Shown: positions 7,915 through 15,090 of the stretch, in pieces
Layout of the letters: every line of letters starts with the position of its first letter
How positions within the stretch are numbered: the stretch's first letter is position 1
Assembly (NCBI GenBank): GCA_023431215.1
Contig: JAEYXR010000115.1
Location: 1 to 21,654 of the forward strand
Direction of reading: 5' to 3'
From: Bacillota bacterium
GTDB taxonomy: Bacteria > Bacillota > Clostridia > Oscillospirales > Ruminococcaceae
Length of the DNA: 21,654 nucleotides
Notes under the pieces: generated by a model
What the model was told of the DNA's origin: nothing
Database searches by the model: none
The model's input: only the letters and a program-made list of their open reading frames with translations
Made by a program: the position numbers and the translations under genes

Positions 7915-8820
7915 TTAGCAATTTTTAATGTCGTTCCATTCAAAGCCTGCCTGGCGTGAAGTAAGATCAAGCTTGAGAACATCATTGCAAAAAAGGCGAT
8001 AGCGCACACGGCAGGCGGCGCTTTCGTGAATGAGGCGGTCCATACCGCCAAGGTTGGGTGCCCGCAGCGGATGCTCCTGAGACTCTAAAAGCTGTGCCCA
8101 AAGCAGCACCTTGCCCTGCCGCAGGATAATTTCGTTATGGGAGACCCGCAGTACCTTTGCGCCCAGATAGGTTGCCAGTCGCATTTCCTGCGCGCCGTAT
8201 ACCACCGAAGCAATGCATCCGGTAAACTCAAAAGCCCCCAAGGGAATTTGTGCCACAGAAATAAAAATACTGCAGGGTACAGTGCCAAACCTGTTGCATT
8301 GGGTCCATACATAGCCTTTGGGGAAAGATTTGCCCCAGTCCTTTTCGATATATCCGGTAGAAGAGGAAAAATCCAAGGTGCTGCCGTTTAACAGCACAGA
8401 GCCGGATACTGTGTGCCCAAAGCTGAGAATTCCGTGGTTGCATTCCATGGCAGGAAGAAGGGAAAAAGGCCCCATCATGCTATATTGAGGAGGGGTAAAC
8501 TCACCATATTCCAATATGCCTCTCAGCTTCAGGTCATCTGTATCAATATCCAAATAAACACCTTTGCGGCAAAAGCGGTTTTGACCTAAAAATACATCAA
8601 AGGTTTTGTCATCAGCACAAAACAGGTTGGCATCAAAGGGAACCCACCAGGACTGATGATTGGTGATAACCTGAAGGGAGGCAGAGGCTGTTCCGCTTTG
8701 GTCACAATGAAAAGCCGGGATTAGAGCCAGGGTATCTTTGCCGTTTTGGTGCCGTAGATACCAGCCCTCAAAAAAAGCTGTTGGTTTATTTTTACCATGA
8801 TAATGATACATTACAATCAT
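7915..8820 (-). CDS. Tocopherol cyclase-like protein (Tocopherol_cycl family)
   Basis: 301 residues. It carries the two family signatures: FEGWYLR at 17-23, and EKDWGKSFP (159-167) with YVWTQ (170-174). The rest is rich in short beta-strands, as in the lipocalin-like double beta-sandwich of plant and cyanobacterial tocopherol cyclases, which close the chromanol ring of vitamin E. No signal peptide or membrane segment is seen. This organism has no visible tocopherol pathway, so the substrate is unknown; Firmicutes members of this family are, to my knowledge, uncharacterised. Two starts are possible: ATG 8820 (CGGA 4 nt upstream) and ATG 8811 (CGGA 8 nt upstream of its own start context). It stands alone: the pyrBI promoter lies downstream and a terminator ends the preceding gene. 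Confidence 0.85.
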   Translation of the reverse strand: MIVMYHYHGKNKPTAFFEGWYLRHQNGKDTLALIPAFHCDQSGTASASLQVITNHQSWWVPFDANLFCADDKTFDVFLGQNRFCRKGVYLDIDTDDLKLRGILEYGEFTPPQYSMMGPFSLLPAMECNHGILSFGHTVSGSVLLNGSTLDFSSSTGYIEKDWGKSFPKGYVWTQCNRFGTVPCSIFISVAQIPLGAFEFTGCIASVVYGAQEMRLATYLGAKVLRVSHNEIILRQGKVLLWAQLLESQEHPLRAPNLGGMDRLIHESAACRVRYRLFCNDVLKLDLTSRQAGFEWNDIKNC

Positions 8821-8847
8821 CCGTTCCGCCGTTTTGCATCGGCATGA

Positions 8848-8853
8848 ATTTTA
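8848..8853 (-). promoter_or_regulatory. Possible -10 box for the tocopherol cyclase-like gene
   Basis: TAAAAT on the minus strand, 28 nt before the ATG at 8820. The -35 region is weak (TTTCAA-like, 17 nt upstream), and a near-direct repeat TTGCAC / TTGTAC lies between them. Tentative. Confidence 0.3.
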
Positions 8854-8900
8854 GTACAATTAGTGCAATTTGAAAAAACCTATTGCATAAATCAAATGAC

Positions 8901-8948
8901 AAGCAAAATTAGTATGTTGCAATATGTACACAGCATACTAATTTTGAG
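8901..8948. repeat. Long inverted repeat upstream of the tocopherol cyclase-like gene
   Basis: Perfect 13-bp arms, CAAAATTAGTATG (8904-8916) and its complement (8934-8946), extended inward by three more pairs (one G-U in RNA), leaving an 11-nt loop. No proper U-run follows on either strand, so it is not a standard terminator. It may be an operator, an RNA stabiliser or a weak bidirectional terminator. Apart from this, the minus-strand -10 candidate and the 9112-9155 terminator, I see no gene in 8821-9171. Confidence 0.6.
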
Positions 8949-9111
8949 CAAGGGGTGCATTTGCCTTTTGATACAGAAAAAAGCAGACGAGCAGGCATAA
9001 TAGTTTTAGTATGCCCACATTTGACAAAACCATATACTTTTTGTCACAAAACTGCATACCTAAAAAAAGCTGATGCGGCAACCGATGATAGTATAGGTAA
9101 GAAAAACAGAC

Positions 9112-9155
9112 AAAAAGACCACCGATGCATCCAAAAGGCGGAGGCGCCGGTGGCC
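9112..9155 (-). terminator. Rho-independent terminator of the ferredoxin-type gene
   Basis: On the minus strand the arms GGCCACCG (9155-9148) and CGGTGGTC (9124-9117) pair with one G-U, continue inward with two small mismatches to a 7-nt loop, and are followed by UUUUUGUC. It begins 17 nt after the stop of the Fe-S protein gene. Confidence 0.85.
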
Positions 9156-9171
9156 ATTGGGACAGTAGCAT

Positions 9172-9885
9172 TTATTCCAGAACTTGACCGTCGGTAGAAA
9201 GTGTAACTACCTGCCAAGGAATAAATTTGCCGCTTTGCTGAAGTGCTGTTATCGCTGCCCGCTCAATTCCTCCACAGCAGGGAACCTCCATGCGTACAAC
9301 GGTAACGCTTTTGATGTTATTTTGACGGATGATTTCGGTAAGCTTTTCAGAATAATCTCCTTCATCCAGCTTTGGACAACCGATTAGAACAATTCTGTTT
9401 TTGATAAAGCGGCTATGAAAATCTCCGCAGGCAAATGCGGCGCAGTCAGCAGCAATGAGCAGGTCGGCTCCGTCAAAGTAAGAGGCATTGACAGGTACCA
9501 GTTTAATCTGCACAGGCCACTGGCGCAGGCGGCTGGAGGTATCCTGTGTTTGAGCAGCAGGAGCAGCAGCTTCCGGTTCCCGGATAATCTGACGGGACTG
9601 AGACCCGGGGCAACCGCAGGCAAGAGGTGGTAGCGTTTTGCTTTTTTCCTCATTCTGGTGAGCAGCAACAGCGGCTGGGTCAAAGGCGGCAGCCTCGCGC
9701 TCCTCAAAAGTAATGGCTCCTGTGGGGCAGGCCGGTAGACAATTGCCCAGTCCGTCACAGTAATCATCACGTACCAGCTTTGCTTTGCCGTCTATCATTT
9801 TAATAGCGCCCTCGTGGCAGGCATCTGCACACAGTCCGCAGCCTGTACATAAGTCTTCATTGATTTTTATAATTTTACGTATCAT
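9172..9885 (-). CDS. Ferredoxin-type 4Fe-4S protein with Cys-rich C-terminal domain
   Basis: 237 residues, cytoplasmic. N-terminal ferredoxin domain: first motif CTGCGLCADACHEGAI (all four Cys), second CDGLGNCLPACPTGAI, in which the second Cys of the usual CxxCxxC is Leu, so this site has three Cys and may hold a 3Fe or an Asp-ligated cluster. An Ala/Glu-rich linker containing CGCPGS follows, then a domain with ADCAAFACGDF, IGCPKLDEGDY and VPCCGG. Proteins of this architecture recur in Clostridia beside Crp/Fnr regulators and hybrid cluster proteins and are presumed electron carriers or redox-stress proteins. AGGAGG precedes two adjacent ATGs (9888 and 9885); the second has the better spacing. 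It is divergent from the Crp/Fnr gene and has its own terminator. Confidence 0.85.
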   Translation of the reverse strand: MIRKIIKINEDLCTGCGLCADACHEGAIKMIDGKAKLVRDDYCDGLGNCLPACPTGAITFEEREAAAFDPAAVAAHQNEEKSKTLPPLACGCPGSQSRQIIREPEAAAPAAQTQDTSSRLRQWPVQIKLVPVNASYFDGADLLIAADCAAFACGDFHSRFIKNRIVLIGCPKLDEGDYSEKLTEIIRQNNIKSVTVVRMEVPCCGGIERAAITALQQSGKFIPWQVVTLSTDGQVLE

Positions 9886-9911
9886 CATTTTTCCTCCTGA
9901 TAGTTCTCTTT

Positions 9912-9917
9912 ATTATC
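9912..9917 (-). promoter_or_regulatory. -10 box of the ferredoxin-type gene (weak -35)
   Basis: GATAAT on the minus strand with start near 9905 and an AGGAGG site shortly after. The -35 position reads about TAACAA, poor, and lies inside the inverted repeat 9932-9954, whose centre is about 38-40 bp upstream of the start. This is where a class II Crp/Fnr activator would bind. Confidence 0.45.
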
Positions 9918-9923
9918 ATCTAC

Positions 9924-9952
9924 TTGATTTGCTATTGTTAGTGTACTACAAT
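9924..9952 (+). promoter_or_regulatory. Sigma-A promoter of the Crp/Fnr regulator gene
   Basis: TTGATT (9924-9929), 17-nt spacer, TACAAT (9947-9952); start near 9959. It overlaps the inverted repeat 9932-9954, and the palindrome 9967-9982 falls just after the start, so autorepression by the product is plausible. Confidence 0.6.
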
Positions 9953-9954
9953 AG
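9932..9954. promoter_or_regulatory. Inverted repeat, candidate operator between the divergent genes
   Basis: CTATTGT (9932-9938) and its complement ACAATAG (9948-9954) with a 9-nt centre that itself contains TAGT-GT-ACTA. Size and spacing suit a dimeric HTH protein. Binding here would block the Crp/Fnr promoter while lying near -40 of the divergent Fe-S gene. Confidence 0.5.
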
Positions 9955-9966
9955 AAAAAAATAAAC

Positions 9967-9982
9967 TGTTGCATTTGCAACA
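9967..9982. promoter_or_regulatory. Perfect 16-bp palindrome, candidate Crp/Fnr operator
   Basis: TGTTGCA-TT-TGCAACA, exact two-fold symmetry with 7-bp arms, ending 17 bp before the regulator's ATG. Crp/Fnr proteins bind 14-22-bp palindromes with short centres, so this is the best candidate site for the adjacent regulator. Confidence 0.6.
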
Positions 9983-9999
9983 AAATAGGAAGTTGTAAA

Positions 10000-10659
10000 A
10001 TGAATTACCAAATACCGACTTGTGCATTGTTTCAGGGCATTACACAACAAGAATTAAGTTTACTGTTGAGTTGCATGGGTGCACGACAGCGTACTTATCA
10101 AAAGGATGAATTTATTTTTGGAGATACCGAAATACTCCAGGAGTTTGGCGTAGTGTTGGAAGGTAGCGTACATGTCATTCGGGAGGATTTTTGGGGTAAC
10201 CGAACTATTGTGGCGCAGTGCTCTCCCGGGGAGCTGTTTGGTGAGGCGTTTGCCTGGTCGGGGCTGGCCGCTTCGGTTAGTGCACTGGCTGCCAAAGAAA
10301 GCAGAATTCTATTTCTGGATGCCATGCGCCTATCATCACCCTGCCAATCTTCCTGCGGATTTCATACCAGACTTATTGGCAATATGATGGGCATATTGGC
10401 TGCTAAAAATATGATGCTTACTCAAAAACTAACCCATATGGCGCAGCGGACTACCCGTGAAAAACTTATTTCCTATTTATCACAGCAGGCGCAACAGGCA
10501 GGTAAAGATGCTTTTTATATTCCTTTTGACCGCCAGCAGTTGGCCGATTTTTTAGCTGTTGAGCGCAGTGCAATGAGCCGCGAACTGGGATCCATGAAAC
10601 GGGATGGATTGATAGATTATTCTAAAAACAGGTTTGTTTTAAAGCGGCTGGACAGATAA
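10000..10659 (+). CDS. Crp/Fnr family transcriptional regulator
   Basis: 219 residues. An N-terminal cyclic-nucleotide-binding-like beta-barrel (about 10-120, with GDTEILQEFGVVLEGSVHV and CSPGELFGEAFAWSG), a dimerisation helix (about 125-155), and a winged helix-turn-helix (about 170-215) with recognition region QQLADFLAVERSAMSRELG. The classical FNR N-terminal Cys cluster is absent; the Cys pattern SPCQSSCGFH at about 109-118 recurs in clostridial relatives. The arginine/serine pair needed for cAMP is not evident, so the ligand is unknown; a redox, NO or CO-type signal is inferred from the neighbour. AGGAAG lies 8 nt before the ATG. Two palindromes stand in its promoter region. Confidence 0.9.
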   Translation: MNYQIPTCALFQGITQQELSLLLSCMGARQRTYQKDEFIFGDTEILQEFGVVLEGSVHVIREDFWGNRTIVAQCSPGELFGEAFAWSGLAASVSALAAKESRILFLDAMRLSSPCQSSCGFHTRLIGNMMGILAAKNMMLTQKLTHMAQRTTREKLISYLSQQAQQAGKDAFYIPFDRQQLADFLAVERSAMSRELGSMKRDGLIDYSKNRFVLKRLDR

Positions 10660-10718
10660 ATTTATAGATGGGCTGGCTTAATTGCCTAAAAAATGGGGAA
10701 AATATTAACAAGATAGAT

Positions 10719-10747
10719 TTGATTTAAAAACTTGAAGATGATAAACT
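10719..10747 (+). promoter_or_regulatory. Promoter of the EpsG-like gene
   Basis: TTGATT (10719-10724), 17-nt spacer, TAAACT (10742-10747) with TG one base upstream (extended -10). About 40 nt of leader before the AAAGGGG ribosome site of the next gene. No terminator for the Crp/Fnr gene is evident in 10660-10718. Confidence 0.55.
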
Positions 10748-10793
10748 AACCTTATCACAATTATATTGGATAATTTTACAAAGGGGCATTACG

Positions 10794-11984
10794 ATGACGG
10801 TATATTATATTTTACTGGCCTTTGTATTGTTGGCAGGCTGGTATGTGTTCGAATATAAAAAAAGCAAGCAGGGTGCCGTGGCATTTATGATTATCACCGC
10901 TGTGGCACTAGTTGCAGTGGCTACCCTGCGTTATTCCATCGGGTTTGACTATTTTAGTTATGAGACCATTTACAACGACATTGTAAAACTGCCGTTTGGG
11001 CAGGCTGTATCAACAGATATTTACAAAAGCTTTCCCTTGTATGCAGCTCTCAACTGGGTAATAGGTGCCGCGGGAGGCAATTATACAATCCTGTTGCTGA
11101 TTTGCAACATTTTGATGACCGGTTGTGTATTTTGGGTCATTTGGCGCTATTCAAAATTGCCGTGGATGAGTGTTTTTGTCTATATCACACTGCAGTTTTT
11201 TGCTCATACCATGAACCTGTTCCGCCAGTCTATTGCCATGGCAATTATCTTACTGGCCTATGGTGCCTTGCGTGAACGCAAGCCCATACCATATTTTATT
11301 CTTATACTTCTTGCTGCCACCATACACGTTTCTGCACTGGTGATGTTGCCTGTGTATTTTATCATTAATTTGGAGCCAAACTGGAAGCAGTATGCAGTGC
11401 TGGGTGGTGGAACGCTGCTTTTTTATATTTTTAGCGATACATTATTTACTTTGGTTACCAGCACAATATTCACACAATATGCAAGCTACAAGGACAGTAT
11501 TTACTGGAAAGGCAGCAGCGCCTATTATTTGGTGGTGCCGGCAATCTATTTTGGCATTGTGCTGCTGTTTCGCAAAAAGCTGATGGAAATGGACAGCCGA
11601 AACAAAATTCTAATCAACAGTGCTTTTTATACCTTTCTCTTGTATTTTCTGATGACTAGGCATTTTATTTTTGAACGATTATCCATTTATGTATTTCCTT
11701 TTGCCGTGCTGCTGATTCCGGAAATAATTGATTCATTTAAACTTGAGACCTTACCGGAGCCTAGCAAGGGTGGCAAGCTTTCAAAAGAAATACGACAGGC
11801 TCGCCTGGAAGAAAAAAATGCAAAGTTTTACCGCAACTGGGCTATTGGTACTGTGGTGTTTATCTGCTTTATCTATTTTGGATTTGCGGTAAGCAGGGGC
11901 TATCACAAGGTGTACCCTTATGTAAGTATTTTTAACAAAGAAGCCGCAGTCAGCAACGAGGACTATGTCATGGGCAACCGGTAA
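10794..11984 (+). CDS. EpsG family membrane protein (polysaccharide polymerase-like)
   Basis: 396 residues with about 10 hydrophobic helices and a charged cytoplasmic loop around 320-345 (KGGKLSKEIRQARLEEKNAK). Family motifs seen: RYSIGFDYFSYETIY (47-61), the helix MNLFRQSIAMAIILLAYG, and HVSALVMLPVYFI. EpsG/Wzy-type proteins polymerise repeat units of extracellular polysaccharide at the outer face of the membrane. No glycosyltransferase, flippase or chain-length regulator lies nearby, so it is an orphan here and its product cannot be named. The ATG at 10794 follows AAAGGGG by 7 nt. Confidence 0.85.
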   Translation: MTVYYILLAFVLLAGWYVFEYKKSKQGAVAFMIITAVALVAVATLRYSIGFDYFSYETIYNDIVKLPFGQAVSTDIYKSFPLYAALNWVIGAAGGNYTILLLICNILMTGCVFWVIWRYSKLPWMSVFVYITLQFFAHTMNLFRQSIAMAIILLAYGALRERKPIPYFILILLAATIHVSALVMLPVYFIINLEPNWKQYAVLGGGTLLFYIFSDTLFTLVTSTIFTQYASYKDSIYWKGSSAYYLVVPAIYFGIVLLFRKKLMEMDSRNKILINSAFYTFLLYFLMTRHFIFERLSIYVFPFAVLLIPEIIDSFKLETLPEPSKGGKLSKEIRQARLEEKNAKFYRNWAIGTVVFICFIYFGFAVSRGYHKVYPYVSIFNKEAAVSNEDYVMGNR

Positions 11985-11992
11985 CAGAAACC

Positions 11993-12038
11993 ATTGGCCT
12001 GTATACCCAAAGGATTGATATTGGGTGTACAGGCCGAT
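11993..12038 (+). terminator. Hairpin after the EpsG-like gene, imperfect terminator
   Basis: An 18-bp stem (core 11996-12010 with 12021-12035, one G-U) and 10-nt loop, starting 8 nt after the stop. The tail GATTTGTGTG is only moderately U-rich, so termination may be partial and YibE/F could be read through. Confidence 0.65.
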
Positions 12039-12102
12039 TTGTGTGTACTTTACCGCTGGCAAAGGCTGAGGAGCAGTAAGGGGGACAACGGGAGGTTCTT
12101 CT

Positions 12103-13275
12103 ATGAGATGGAATAAAAAAAAGACGGAAAATCTGGTGCTATACTGTATGGTACTTGTCCTGTCAGCAGCCTTTTTGTGGCTTGGCGGCAGGCTGGCTTC
12201 GGGCCGTTTGCCTAAGCTGGACGGTGATACCTCTGTCCCTGTCGCCGCTGATGTCATAGAAATTTTGGACCGAACTGTAGAAACCTACGATTTGGGAAGC
12301 AGCGGGGTGGGTGAGAGCGTATACATCACCTTTTCAGCCAAAGTTTGCTGGGGTCCGCAAAAAGGACAGCTGGTAACAGCTCTGCAGATGAATGATTTGT
12401 TTATGGCAGGTGCCATGGAGGAAGTAGAAGCCGGAGATGCCGTACTGCTGTATTACGAGGAGCAGGCTTTTCAGGGTTTGAACTGGATGATGGGTGAATA
12501 CCGACGCACCGATATGATGTTTTGGGTGTTGCTTCTGTTTGTGGCGCTGCTGCTGATTTTAGGCCGCTTTCAGGGGCTGCATACGCTGGTGTCGTTAACG
12601 CTTACGGTCATATGCCTTTGGCAGGTGTTTTTACCGTCTGTGCTGTCCGGATACAACATCTATTTTTGGGTGACTATTTGCTGCTTATTTGTAATTGTGG
12701 TAACACTGCTGCTAGTAAGCGGCTTTTCTGCCAAAACAGCCTGTGCCGCCGCAGGCTGCATGGGGGGACTTGCTGCCAGCGGTGGGTTGGCCCTTGTGAT
12801 GGAAAAGGCGATGAAGCTAACCGGTGTGCTGAATCAGGAAACTGCCTATCTTTCTCAGGCAAATCCGCAGCATCCCATCAACATGCAGGGTGTTATTTTT
12901 GCAGCTATTATGATAGGCGCACTGGGCGCCGTTATGGATGTGGGGCTAAGCCTTGCCTCTGCATTGTGGGAGCTTCGCTTAAAAGGCAAGGACCCAACCG
13001 GCAAATCGCTGTGGAGCTCGGGTCTTGCCATTGGCCGAGACATGCTGGGGACCATGTCTAACACGTTGATTCTGGCCTATTTTGGCAGCTCGCTGGCTAC
13101 CATTTTAATGCTTGCGGCGTACCGCAGCTCTCCGCTGGGGCTGCTGAACCGTGAGCTGGTGGCTGTGGAACTGTTGCAAATGCTGGTTGGCAGCCTTGGT
13201 ATTTTGCTGACAGTTCCTGCAACTGCCGCTGCTTGTGTATTGTTGTACCCCAAGGCAAAAACAGCAGACGAATAA
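12103..13275 (+). CDS. YibE/F family membrane protein
   Basis: 390 residues. An N-terminal membrane segment (about 13-32), an extracytoplasmic beta-rich region (about 35-140), then about seven helices with the family pattern: WVLLLFVALLLILGRFQGL, GGLAASGGLALVMEKAM, IGALGAVMDVGLSLASALWE near 268-287 and GLAIGRDMLGTMSNTLILAYFGSSL. YibE/F proteins are conserved in Firmicutes but uncharacterised; a role in transport has been suggested only from topology. An ATG at 12103 follows GGGAGG by about 9 nt. It is 118 nt after the EpsG-like gene, with the imperfect terminator between them. Confidence 0.85.
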   Translation: MRWNKKKTENLVLYCMVLVLSAAFLWLGGRLASGRLPKLDGDTSVPVAADVIEILDRTVETYDLGSSGVGESVYITFSAKVCWGPQKGQLVTALQMNDLFMAGAMEEVEAGDAVLLYYEEQAFQGLNWMMGEYRRTDMMFWVLLLFVALLLILGRFQGLHTLVSLTLTVICLWQVFLPSVLSGYNIYFWVTICCLFVIVVTLLLVSGFSAKTACAAAGCMGGLAASGGLALVMEKAMKLTGVLNQETAYLSQANPQHPINMQGVIFAAIMIGALGAVMDVGLSLASALWELRLKGKDPTGKSLWSSGLAIGRDMLGTMSNTLILAYFGSSLATILMLAAYRSSPLGLLNRELVAVELLQMLVGSLGILLTVPATAAACVLLYPKAKTADE

Positions 13276-13392
13276 TTGGGATAAATGCTAAAAAAATAAC
13301 TTAATAACTTGTAATTTGCACAAAAATAAAACGTTTATAAACCTCTTTGGTTGGGATGAAGTCATATTATGCTTTTTGTGGGCGTTTTTCCC

Positions 13393-13421
13393 TTGTAAAG
13401 CCACAAATTTTGCAGTATGCT
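13393..13421 (+). promoter_or_regulatory. Possible promoter of the GltA/NfnB-like gene
   Basis: TTGTAA (13393-13398), 17-nt spacer, TATGCT (13416-13421), about 58 nt before the ATG. It resembles the consensus only partly. Otherwise nothing is seen in the 204-bp gap from 13276, which is AT-rich. Confidence 0.35.
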
Positions 13422-13479
13422 GATGCCATACCAAAGAAAAAAATCCGCCTTACGACATAAGGAAAAAAGGAGAAAAAAT

Positions 13480-14703
13480 ATGGCACTGCATGTTGTAAAC
13501 GAGGCACGCCGCTGCCTCAATTGTAAAAAGCCGCTCTGCCGTGAGGGGTGCCCCATCAATACAGCCATTCCGCAGATGATAGAAATGTTTTTAAACGGAG
13601 GTATTAACGAAGCTGGCGAAATGCTGTTTCAAAACAACCCATTGTCACTGGTGTGCTCATTGGTGTGCAATCATGAAAGCCAGTGTGAGGGTCATTGTAT
13701 TTTGGGCAGAAAAGGTCAGCCGGTACACATCAGCAGCATTGAAAACTATATTTCCTCCAATTATTTTGATAAATTGGATACAAAACCCGGCCCGTCCAAC
13801 GGCAAGCGCGTTGCAATCATTGGCTCTGGCCCTGCCGGAATCACCATTGCCATTCTGCTGGCACAACGGGGTTATGGTGTCACCATTTTTGAAGGCAAGG
13901 ATAAAATCGGCGGTGTATTGCGTTATGGTATTCCGGAGTTTCGCCTTCCCAAGAGCATTTTGGATGGATATAAAGCCAAGCTGCTGGCTCTGGGGGTAAA
14001 AATACGCCCCAATACCACCATCGGCAGTGCCATTGGCATAGACGACCTGTTCCGTGATGGTTATAAAGCTGTGTTTATCGGCACAGGTGTATGGAAGCCC
14101 AATACCCTAAAAATTAAGGGAGAAAGCTTGGGAAATGTACACTATGCCATTGATTATCTGTGTAATCCTGACTCTTACGAGCTGGGTGACAGTGTTAATG
14201 TTATTGGCGCCGGCAATGCGGCTATGGATGCTGCCCGTACAGCACTGCGGAAGGGTGTGGGCAAGGTGACCGTATTTGCCCGCAGAGAAAGTGCAGCAGC
14301 AAACCAGATGGAATATGAATATGCCAAGATAGACGGCGTTCAGTTTGAGTTTTTTAAAGCTCCTGTGGAAATTACAGAAGACGGTGTTGTTTTTAGGGAC
14401 ATGGAGCGGGATGAAGCTGGGAATTTGGTGCCGGTTGAGGGAAGCGAAAAGCTGTTCCCCGCCGCATCCACCATCATTTCCATTAGCCAAGGCCCCCGTG
14501 ATGTTATTGTCAACAGCACCGGCGGCATCTCTGTAAATGGCAGGGGACTGGTAGTAACCGACGAGTTTGGACATACTACCCGCGAAGGAATTTTTGCCTC
14601 CGGTGATGTGGTGGCAGGTGCCAAGACGGTGGTAGAGGCTGTACGTTATTCAAAGCAGGTTGCCGATGCCATGGATGAATATATGCAGGGGTTGGCAGAC
14701 TGA
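13480..14703 (+). CDS. NAD(P)H-dependent flavin/Fe-S oxidoreductase, GltA (glutamate synthase small subunit)/NfnB-like
   Basis: 407 residues. An N-terminal Fe-S domain with two four-Cys groups (C12, C15, C20, C24 and C59, C63, C69, C73), an FAD Rossmann motif GSGPAG (115-120) with GGVLRYGIPEFRLPK, and an NAD(P)H motif VIGAGNAAMDAA near 237. This is the fold of the small subunit of NADPH glutamate synthase, of NfnB and of the dihydropyrimidine dehydrogenase N-terminal domains. It is shorter than NfnB and GltD (about 460), as in the stand-alone clostridial group. No glutamate-synthase large subunit or NfnA lies beside it, so the partner is unknown. The ATG at 13480 follows AAGGAG by 7 nt; the frame extends 21 codons further to 13417 but without a ribosome site. 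A strong terminator follows. Confidence 0.88.
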   Translation: MALHVVNEARRCLNCKKPLCREGCPINTAIPQMIEMFLNGGINEAGEMLFQNNPLSLVCSLVCNHESQCEGHCILGRKGQPVHISSIENYISSNYFDKLDTKPGPSNGKRVAIIGSGPAGITIAILLAQRGYGVTIFEGKDKIGGVLRYGIPEFRLPKSILDGYKAKLLALGVKIRPNTTIGSAIGIDDLFRDGYKAVFIGTGVWKPNTLKIKGESLGNVHYAIDYLCNPDSYELGDSVNVIGAGNAAMDAARTALRKGVGKVTVFARRESAAANQMEYEYAKIDGVQFEFFKAPVEITEDGVVFRDMERDEAGNLVPVEGSEKLFPAASTIISISQGPRDVIVNSTGGISVNGRGLVVTDEFGHTTREGIFASGDVVAGAKTVVEAVRYSKQVADAMDEYMQGLAD

Positions 14704-14735
14704 TTATTGCTGCACTTTCAGCAAAGGAGATTTTT

Positions 14736-14768
14736 GTGAAAGCATTTTTGCCACGGGTTTCTTTTTAA
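14736..14768 (+). CDS. Possible 10-codon minigene or leader peptide
   Basis: GTG start followed by nine codons (VKAFLPRVSF) and TAA. AAAGGAG stands 6 nt before the GTG, and a 6-bp hairpin (14707-14712 with 14719-14724) lies just before that site. The terminator at 14806 follows. A translated leader is conceivable, but so short a frame can arise by chance. Confidence 0.2.
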   Translation: MKAFLPRVSF

Positions 14769-14805
14769 ACCAAGATACTTTAGTTAATATAAGCAGATTC
14801 ATTTT

Positions 14806-14850
14806 AATGTTGAACATTATCTTTTAACAGAGATGGTGTTCAACATTTTT
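14806..14850 (+). terminator. Rho-independent terminator after the oxidoreductase gene
   Basis: The arms AATGTTGAACA (14806-14816) and TGTTCAACATT (14837-14847) pair perfectly and extend inward to 17 bp with two G-U pairs, leaving a loop of about 8 nt; TTTTT ends the 3' arm. Confidence 0.85.
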
Positions 14851-15090
14851 ATGTTAGCTCAAGATGAATATAAAAAGCCTGTGTGCTTTTGCCACAGGTG
14901 GTTAGATTTTATTACGCCAGACAGTTGTTACAGGAACAGATGGCGGTATGGGCAAATATATTGGTAGAGATGGCTTTAGGAGGGCGATGGTGCTTAATGC
15001 CTGCTTAGTAAAAGCTGTCTGGGCTATTTGTCTTTGGCAGAAACTTTTATATATTCTGTTAAAGTAGTTAAGTTTGAAAGGATGACATGG
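14851..15090 (+). other. Spacer with a small hairpin and possible promoter
   Basis: A short hairpin CCTGTG/CACAGG (14878-14883 with 14893-14898, loop partly paired) is followed by a weak T-rich tail. TTGTCT (15029-15034) and TATATT (15048-15053), 13 nt apart, are too close for a standard promoter; TTGGCA (15035-15040) with TGTTAA 17 nt on is the alternative. A 13-bp word, GCAGAAACTTTTA (15037-15049), recurs at 15483-15495 before the next gene. No other gene is seen here. Confidence 0.3.

Noticed and set aside
7767..8051. 94-codon minus-strand frame across the pyrBI promoter
   Set aside because: It overlaps the 3' end of the tocopherol cyclase-like gene and the consensus promoter, with no ribosome site or family likeness.
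8938..9171. 77-codon minus-strand frame starting right after the ferredoxin-type gene (TAAATG)
   Set aside because: Its first third is the terminator hairpin at 9112-9155 followed by a U-run; the peptide is Pro-rich then low-complexity hydrophobic, with no family likeness.
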